64,000 bases of DNA from the NCBI GenBank assembly GCA_016584495.1, contig WAID01000006.1:1426001-1490000 (forward strand), written 5' to 3'. A program made the position numbers and the translations under genes. Under the pieces are notes generated by a model. The model was not told where the DNA came from. It saw only the letters and a list, made by a program, of their open reading frames with translations, and ran no database searches. Origin of the DNA: Celoporthe dispersa. Taxonomy: Eukaryota; Ascomycota; Sordariomycetes; Diaporthales; Cryphonectriaceae. The first letter of the stretch is position 1. Every line of letters starts with the position of its first letter. Of the stretch, positions 57,238-64,000 are shown piece by piece.

Positions 57238-57660
57238 CCACTCTCAACAACTATGCCTCTGTGCAATCTGAAGGCTGCGAGATGGTCCTGGGTTTATCAT
57301 GCTTACTGTACATAGGTAATTTGGACTCAACACACCAATCCCAGGAGAATTGACTTGGCAGCTTCTTTCCGCTGCAAATTCTTGTCTGACCTGTCCCCAG
57401 CCACTAATCACCATACTGCGTGTCCAGACCCGGGGACAGTTGTCAAATGCAGAGCGCAAGGCTTTGGGGTCGGACAAGACACAAAGGACTCATCTCAGGC
57501 GAAGCATGGAGTTCCCGCAGGGGGTCCTCGGCTCCTCAATACATTGCCGGGTTATTCTCTAGGCTGATGTTACTGAGTACTAATATGCCACCCGTCTCTT
57601 CTCCGTCCATGTTGCGCCACGTACGCTGATAGGTGGTTGGCTCGCAACAGAAGAAGCCTC
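57238..57660. other. Convergent intergenic region
   Basis: Tail-to-tail space between the cysteine-rich pseudogene and the MFS gene. I see no gene in it; overlapping short frames at 57350-57630 lack any pattern. Confidence 0.5.
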
Positions 57661-59524
57661 TCACAGCTTGTGTACAAATGACTTGGACGTCATACCTCGG
57701 AACGTCTTGCCAAGGAACCAGAAGATGATACCGCTACAGCTGAACAGGGTGATGAGGGCCATGTTGGTAAGCATTGGTGGCACAAACCCGTTCGCTATCG
57801 ACCATGGCGTTATGAACTTGCTAACGCCGTATCCCCACAGATTCTTATTACTGTTTTAAGCGAGCGTCAGTGAGCCGAAGCCCGGCCAAGCTGTGCACAC
57901 ACACAAAAGGTAGCTCTGGGAGTGGAAAAGGGGGCTTACATGGTGATGGTGACAAAGACTGATCCCGTAATAGGCTTGTAACTATCAATGGCATACGTGC
58001 TGGCGAGGCTGGGCAGGGCGGCGACCTGGATGCCGAGAAAACTGTATCCAATGATCACAATGACCTGCCACGGCCAATGGCGATCGTAACCCACTGCCGT
58101 GACGACGCTGCCGATGATCATGATGACAATATACGGGGCCATAGCCACCAGCCGCATCTCTGGCTCGCGCACGCCATTGTTGCGCGCCGTCAGGTGGGCC
58201 GCGACCCAGTCGCTCAGCGGGCCGCACGTGAACAGCCCGACGAACCCGCCGACCAGCACGGCCAGGTTAAACAGGCCGATGGTCTGCGATGAAAAATTGT
58301 ACGGCGGGGCCGCGAACACCTGCGTCTGCGACAGATTCACCACCAGGAACCCCGACGCCGACCACGATACCACGAAGGCGGCAAACTCGACCACGGGGTA
58401 CAGATGCAGGTACAGCGGAAGCCACAGCTCGCGGAGGAGGCCGCCGGCGTAGGGCTGGAAGGGGAGGAACTGGGACCGCCCGGGACTGCCGCGGCCGAGG
58501 TGGGGGTCTATGTGCGTCTCGGCGTGGGCGAGGCTGTTGGTTCCGAGGCCTGCTGCGCCGGCAGAGGCTTGTGTGGCGGTGTTCTCGAGCGTGCTCTCGT
58601 GACCTTTTTCCTGGCTGTCGCGGTCTGTCGGTGTTGTGGCAACGGCACCAGCAGAAGCAGGGGCACCAGTTGCCATCGCAGCACCGGAGGCCTGACGGTG
58701 ATAGCGCGTCTCGGGGAAGAGAAAGATGCAGACCAGACTTGTGAAGAATAGCATGCCGGTGTTGAACCACCAGAAACTCTCGACGCCCGTGTTGAGGGCC
58801 ATGGCGCCCGAGATAACAGGCCCAACCATGAGCGAGATGAAGTACAGGCTGAAGTACAGCGTCTGGTACTTGCCGCGGTCGTGCAAAAAAATAACATCAG
58901 CGATGACCTGCGGCATGAGGGTCTCACAGGGCCCCGCGCCTAGGCCGTTGAGCACACACGCGCCCATGAAGGAGCCGTACGAAGTGGCGCGGGCGCGCCA
59001 GACCGAGGAGAAGGCGCAGATCAGCGAGGAGAGGATGGCGACGGGGCGGCGGCCGAAGCAGGTCGACATGGGCACCCAGATGAAGTTGCTGAAGCCTAGC
59101 ACTAGGATCGCCACACCTGTGAACTGGACAACGTCGGCCAGGGAGCGGTTATAGGCTTCGATGTAGTAGTCGAACATGGGGGCGAGGGCGAGGGGGCCCA
59201 GATTGAGGGAGAAGGATACTGCGGTTGCTGCGAAGATGGCTGTCGGGTGGAGAGAAGAAGAGGGGGAAATGGTCAGCATTTCTTGAAATCTGTCTGATAC
59301 AAATTCAGGGCACTGGTCGTACTGGTTGATTTCCAGAAGGGGCTCCAGTTGAGGGGATCACGAGGATCGTCGGAGGGTTGCGGGACCAGCACACTGCGGT
59401 GGTTTGCGCCCTTGACGAAGTGGTGAGATCCTACATCCTTCATGATCTCCGTTCCTGGGTAGATCTTGGTGCCCAGGGCCTCCTCGATCTCGTGGATTGC
59501 GCCTTCGTCGAGGTTCTCGTCCAT
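57661..59524 (-). CDS. MFS drug/metabolite transporter (DHA1-like)
   Basis: Three exons (59524-59323, 59239-57940, 57850-57661) with consistent phases give 563 aa. The acidic N-terminus leads to DDPRDPLNWSPFWK, the conserved entry motif of fungal DHA1-type major facilitator proteins. Twelve spans can be placed. Between spans 2 and 3 is FGRRPVAILSS (motif A, GxxxDRxGRR-like). In the fifth span is LNGLGAGPCETLMPQVIADV (motif C-like). A long cytosolic loop rich in Ala, Thr and Gly separates the two halves (about residues 255-330). The last half includes GPLSDWVAAHLTARNNG and PITGSVFVTIT. It lies in the plasma membrane and probably exports or imports small organic compounds by proton coupling. 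It is head-to-tail with the second Zn2Cys6 gene, with about 1.9 kb between. The frame is intact. Confidence 0.92.
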
Positions 59525-61473
59525 GATGGGCGGAGGTTGCTTTGCAGAAGTCCAACGTCGTGACTAACGGACCAATGATTCTCAACCCGACTTGAAGTTG
59601 CTGATAATGCAATTATTCAAAAGTAAGTAAAGGGCTCTGAGTGACTAGAGAAGGTCCACATGTCCCATAATGTGGACATGTACTTCATATTAACGCGACG
59701 AGGTCCCGAGGTTGGGTAGAACTCCAGAACGGGCAAACACACGTGGAGGACCGTGTTGGCTTTATGCAACAAATCTAATCATGCATGCCTGTTTGCAACA
59801 GAGACAGTCAGCGACAAATCATTTCCTATTGCCCTCTCTCCCACCTAGACCAGACCTGGTCACCCTCCGGGCGGACGGACATCAGACAGAAACAATACGC
59901 TGGGCTCAGGGCTGACCGCTCTAGCACGTCTAGCACAGCATGAACGCTTTTCCCCAGCCTTTTCTCCCTCCCCCAAGAGATAAAAAAGGTCACAGGGGCC
60001 AGCCGATTGGTCAGAACGAAGATCGGGGTCTCTCTCTCCCCAGGCACATGTGCGGAGAACTAAAAACGCCACTGACCCGACGGGATGGGAGCGCGGCAGT
60101 TCTTTTGCCCGTCAGCCAGCAAGCAGCGAGAGTCTTCAACGCCACTTGGAGATAGATGCAGGTCCCGACAGCTCGGGAACACGATGTGGCAGTTGCAGAG
60201 CCGCTAATTTGGGGCTAAGACCTGCCCAGATGGCTTCTCCCAGGCTTGTTCAGCTGCTACATGTGGGCTAATAGTGTAGTTTATGTTGTTAGAGTGGCGA
60301 GGGCGGAAACTATCTTCAGGATCATGTTGGGAGGTGTTGTAGGCCAGACAGGCGAAACCTTAATATATAAGGTATGCATGATGGGGAGCAGACCTTCTCA
60401 CGCAAGGAATGACACGCATACCGGAAAGCGGGTCTTTTTCCCTTTCTCTCTTTTTTTTCTTCGGAATTCTCAGATCATGCTGCAGTCAGGATTGAGTTTC
60501 TTTTGGTTCCAGTCCGCCTGGGTGCATGTGCATGTCAATGTATGCCGTATAACAGGCACTGAGCGCCCCGTTCCCCCGGATTTCCCCCACAAGCCTAAGA
60601 ATATCTCTCTCCGTGATGCCTGTAGGCGTCGCGGGTCTTCGTGGGGAAGGCCCAGATGTTTCTAGACCGTAAGCAATGAGCACTAGTCGGGACGTCTCCT
60701 GAGTTGTCGAATCGCTTCTACACCTAGGCTGCCTGTTCTACGCCTTGTATGACGCTCACTCATGGGCGCATGGTATTATCATTCGCCTTCGAAGATCCTG
60801 GAGATGTATGCTGTTGGCCTTGGTACAACAGTCCTTGTTAGGCTGCTCTCGCTATGAAACGTCTCTAGGCATGCGTGCTTGTTCAGCACGGTTTTAGAAG
60901 GGCAGGGCGTCCTGGTCTACTATGGCTCCGTTCTGATCTACCGAAAGCTGCACGGGGACGGCCCTCTACTCTGGTATGGCTTGACTCTATTCCGAGCTGA
61001 GGTTTTAAATGTTTCAGAGTTCTCCCAGCCAGCCTCTTGTGACACGAAGTATCATGGATTGAGATTGCGATTCATGGCATATTGTTTATGCTCAATGTGG
61101 TTCCTCCAGGCCGTCAGGAAAGGTGAAATCGCCAGGATCAACTACCGAGCAAGCTAGGTATTACTCATGTAGTACGCTGGTGTAGTGATTGCTACAGCAG
61201 CACTTCAAATCTACATTGCAGCTGGGACGAACATCGAGACCGGCAGGCCAGAGACTGCAGATTTGACCGATTTAGAGGCGAAATATACAGTCGTGGTAGA
61301 CAAGACAAATGCTCACTCTCTTCTAAGCTGCCTGGGCATGCCATTTTCTTCAACTGGAATTAGCCAAAGGGGCCCCATCAATCATAGACACTGGCCCTGC
61401 CTATTCAGAGTAGGATTCTCTCATGGCCTTGCTGCTGTCTTCATACAATAAGATACTGGTCTCGAAAATGTAA
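59525..61473. other. 1.9-kb intergenic region
   Basis: It holds the MFS promoter and the 3' UTR of the second regulator. No coding sequence is supported. A plus frame at 60879-61157 lacks an ATG start and any pattern. Confidence 0.45.
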
Positions 61474-63109
61474 TCACAGCGAGGCTCCCTTCATGGCCAG
61501 CCAGGCCTTGGCCTCGTCGATACCCATTGCTGGAATACTGGTCAGCGAATAATTTGCTACCATGTGACTGAACCTGGGTCCTTCATCATATTGCAGGCAA
61601 GGCAGATACATACCGACGGTGAGCAACATTTTCCCAAAGGACTCAATATCGCCTCCCTCCGCGTCAGCCATCGTGCTCAAGATGCTTCTCCTCTTGACCA
61701 CATAATGCTTTTTATCTCGCCACGCCGTCGCAAACTCAAACGGATCCCGCGCATTCCACAAGTGCGCAGACAGCGTCCAGTTACGCCCCACGCAGCTCAC
61801 ACGAAACCCCTCCCCGCACTCGGTGACCTGCCGCCCGGTGAGCAGCTTCCACACCTTCATGAAGAAACAAGCGATCAGAAACGTCCGCCGCGCGGACTCG
61901 TGCAGCACCCATTCCCTCCAGAACTGGCGCGAGGCCTGCAAGTTCAGGAGCGAGGAGGCGCCGAGCCCTCCGCTGCCGCCGGGGCGGTCCGTATCGCAGA
62001 CGTTTGTGGGGCCGGTAGCGTGCGCATCCCAGTGGGTGTGGTTGGCCAGGGCGAGGGCGGACGACTGCAGATCGCTGAACATGGCGTCTGCGGAGCATCG
62101 GGCGACGATGTCACCGTCGAAGAACCTGGTGATCTGGTAGAGCATCAGGGCTTGAGTTCGGGCCAGGGCGTGCAGGAGGGTGCTTGGTGTCTCGGAACCC
62201 AGGAGGCCGTGTACTTTGGTGTCGATGCAGCGCATGATGATAGGGCCGTTGATGGCATTTTTTGATGTGTATAAGGCACATGCTGATATAGCCTCTATAA
62301 TGCAGATGATACTATCAACCATCATGCCTTGAATAGTCGGGACACATGGATAATATATTGAGCAATGAAATACCAACCTTGCATAACCTGGGGCATCTCG
62401 TCTTTGTAAAGTGCAGGGTGACACCATGGGGTCTGAAGCTCTAGCAGCATTGTCCTGGGTGCCGATTTGATCTGGTCCATGGCATACAGCAGTTTGTTGT
62501 GGACCTCTTGGTTGATGGCTTCGAGGTTGAAGTATCTCGGAGGGGCGATTTGCAGAGAAGGTCTCGGTGAGACGTCCAGCATGGGATACGCCGATCTGTG
62601 TATATCTGTCGAGGGACGCAACTCGGCACCTCGTGTCTCAGCATCGAAAAGAGCTGGAGTGGGAGGCGGCACAGTCCAAGACGATACCGGAGACAGTGCG
62701 GGATCCTGAAGCGTCCCGAAAGGATCCACGGTCAGATCAACATCGAGCTGCTCGCCCCCCGGCCAGGACGCATCTAGAGCAAGCGTACTCGCATCCGCAT
62801 CCACCCAAAGGTCTCGGCTGGCGGTCCCAATCTGTACTGAATCGATCTGCACGGGCGGCTGCTGCTGCTCCGGCTCGTCCACAAAGGTGGTGGGCGTAGG
62901 CGCGGTTGCATCCGACAGGGGCCCAGTCTCCCGGGCTCGGCGGGAGATGCGAGCCTGAGATGGATATCTGCAGAGCAACTTCGCTGCGCGCAGCGAATAC
63001 ATGTTGGGAAGGTCTGGCTACACCTTCTCTTGGCCTTGACGCAGTCCGAGCATGACTTGCGGCGCGGTGGCGGATCTCCGCGCTCGAGGTGAGAGAATGG
63101 CGGTGACAT
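61474..63109 (-). CDS. Zn2Cys6 fungal transcription factor
   Basis: Exons 63109-62378, 62327-61614 and 61529-61474. The zinc cluster near residue 20 reads CSDCVKAKRRCSQTFPTC, then IRCAQRxLLCRYP (six Cys), followed by a Pro/Ser/Asp linker. The region RRTFLIACFFMKVWKLLTG, DPFEFATAWRDKKHYVV and LLTVAMGIDEAKAWLAM fits the ACDS/aurofusarin-type (AflR-like and related) fungal regulators, whose ending GxDEAKxWL is common. One A is missing in the zinc cluster: TT at 62980-62981 should be TTT so that the sixth Cys follows in frame. With it, all phases close and the protein is 500 aa. The MFS gene next to it is a possible target. No nonsense codon is present. Confidence 0.82.
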
Positions 63110-63763
63110 GGTTGATAGATTTTGAGTCGGTGTTGCAGAGACGTCCGGCCTTACAGCCAGCGGCGCGCGGCCTGGTGAGCACCCACATCGATGACAAAGA
63201 GGGCTAGGGCTCTCTGTGTGAGGAGATTTGTACTCCAGTCTTGCTTATGGAATGTTGGTGATGTCTGGAGGGTGTTGTAGATTCCAGCTAATATTGTATC
63301 CTAAGTCTGACTAAGGAGAATGTGGCCGGCCAGGAGCTCTATTCAAAATCCAGGGTCTCCTTAAATGGGGGAAGCAGCCGATTGGTAATCATTTCCCATT
63401 TGGGTGTGCAAAGTAGGGTCAGCATGAAATAGATCTAGTAAATAAGATGCAAAAGAATCACAAAAATTACTGTGGCATATGTTCTTAAGAGTTGCAGAGG
63501 ATGAAGCGCACTTGGTTGATACATGGCAAGTAGCATACAAAGTTGTAATGCATAGCTCTGCGGACGTAGTAGCAAGCTACAATTAGTGTCTGTCTCTCCT
63601 CCCAGCGAAAAAGGAAAAAACACCCCAGTGGACTCGATACCTCCCACATCATAAAATGCCAGTAAAATATAAACACATTATTCTGGTGACACACGTTTCA
63701 CGGACATAAATCGATAAAGGAGATGGGTGAATTGAGGGGGAAAAAAAAGAAAATTGCAAAAAT
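63110..63763. promoter_or_regulatory. Promoter region of the second Zn2Cys6 regulator
   Basis: It carries the promoter of the minus-strand regulator at the left and the 3' flank of the tRNA at the right. An A8 run near 63741-63748 gives TTTTTTTT on the tRNA strand, matching a polymerase III terminator. I see no gene. Confidence 0.5.
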
Positions 63764-63861
63764 GATCTGTGCAGGGATCGAACCTGCAATCTCCTGATGG
63801 CTGAGCTCCGTGTTTTACACACAGGTCGTAGTCAGACGCCTTGCCATTGGGCCAACAGACC
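63764..63861 (-). tRNA. tRNA-Arg (anticodon ACG) with a 27-nt intron
   Basis: The minus-strand sequence gives acceptor GGTCTGT/ACAGATC, anticodon stem TCTGA/TCAGG with loop CTACGA...A, variable loop AGATT and T arm GCAGG-TTCGATC-CCTGC. The anticodon is ACG. A 27-nt intron (CCTGTGTG...CTCAGCC) sits between positions 37 and 38, the canonical place for eukaryotic tRNA introns. The mature tRNA is 71 nt before CCA addition. Confidence 0.9.
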
Positions 63862-64000
63862 ACTTCGGATAAGGGCTTTGGTAAATACAAAGCCTATAGC
63901 CACAATACTGCCAAAGGGACTCCACTTTCTCATCTTGTATGGCTTAATTTTTTGTGAAGAATACCCTTCTCTGTCCTCCTGGGATCAGATGTAGACTTAT

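Overview
The window reads as a gene-dense nuclear segment of a filamentous ascomycete (Pezizomycotina, probably Sordariomycetes). Genes are cut by short introns, mostly 50-120 nt, with GT-AG ends and CTAAC/CTGAC branch sites. One xylanase intron is GC-AG. A xylanase carries a fungal CBM1 cellulose-binding module, two regulators have fungal Zn2Cys6 clusters, and a very long acidic leashin/involucrin-repeat-like protein fits Pezizomycotina. No transposon, rRNA or CRISPR array was seen. Two tRNA genes are present: tRNA-Cys(GCA), and tRNA-Arg(ACG) with an intron.

Layout. 0-12.2 kb holds housekeeping genes: the 5' end of an MRM2-like rRNA methyltransferase, a coiled-coil protein, the oligosaccharyltransferase subunit OST3/6, a small conserved protein, the telomere protein TEN1 and the ESCRT-III subunit SNF7. 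15.6-22.9 kb is one large low-complexity acidic gene, leashin/involucrin-repeat-like, with a 12-copy 21-bp repeat. 24.4-26.0 kb is a secreted GH10-CBM1 xylanase. 26.1-46.5 kb is an accessory block rich in aromatic-metabolism genes. 49.7-54.4 kb holds two integral membrane proteins (DUF6536-like and a four-span protein). 56.0-57.2 kb is a broken four-module cysteine-rich secreted protein gene. 57.7-63.1 kb holds an MFS transporter and a second Zn2Cys6 regulator, and a tRNA-Arg closes the window.

How the genes fit together. 26-46 kb looks like a catabolic cluster converging on catechol. A 2,3-dihydroxybenzoate decarboxylase and a salicylate-hydroxylase-type FAD monooxygenase could each make catechol, and an intradiol dioxygenase would open its ring. 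Around them lie a flavin monooxygenase, an SDR, a dienelactone-hydrolase-like/SnoaL-like protein, two methyltransferases, an NmrA-like protein, and a Zn2Cys6 regulator divergent from the salicylate hydroxylase. The substrate assignment is inferred from family resemblance.

Caveat. About half of the genes read through cleanly. Eight others need single-base corrections, mostly in short homopolymers, to keep the family frame: the leashin-like gene, xylanase, decarboxylase, flavin monooxygenase, SDR, both Zn2Cys6 regulators and the salicylate hydroxylase. In seven of the eight no nonsense codon is seen and the corrected exon phases close exactly. That favours assembly indels over gene death. The cysteine-rich gene differs: it has two in-frame stop codons and no indel. 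Coordinates below give the outer limits of each gene, with exons in the evidence text.
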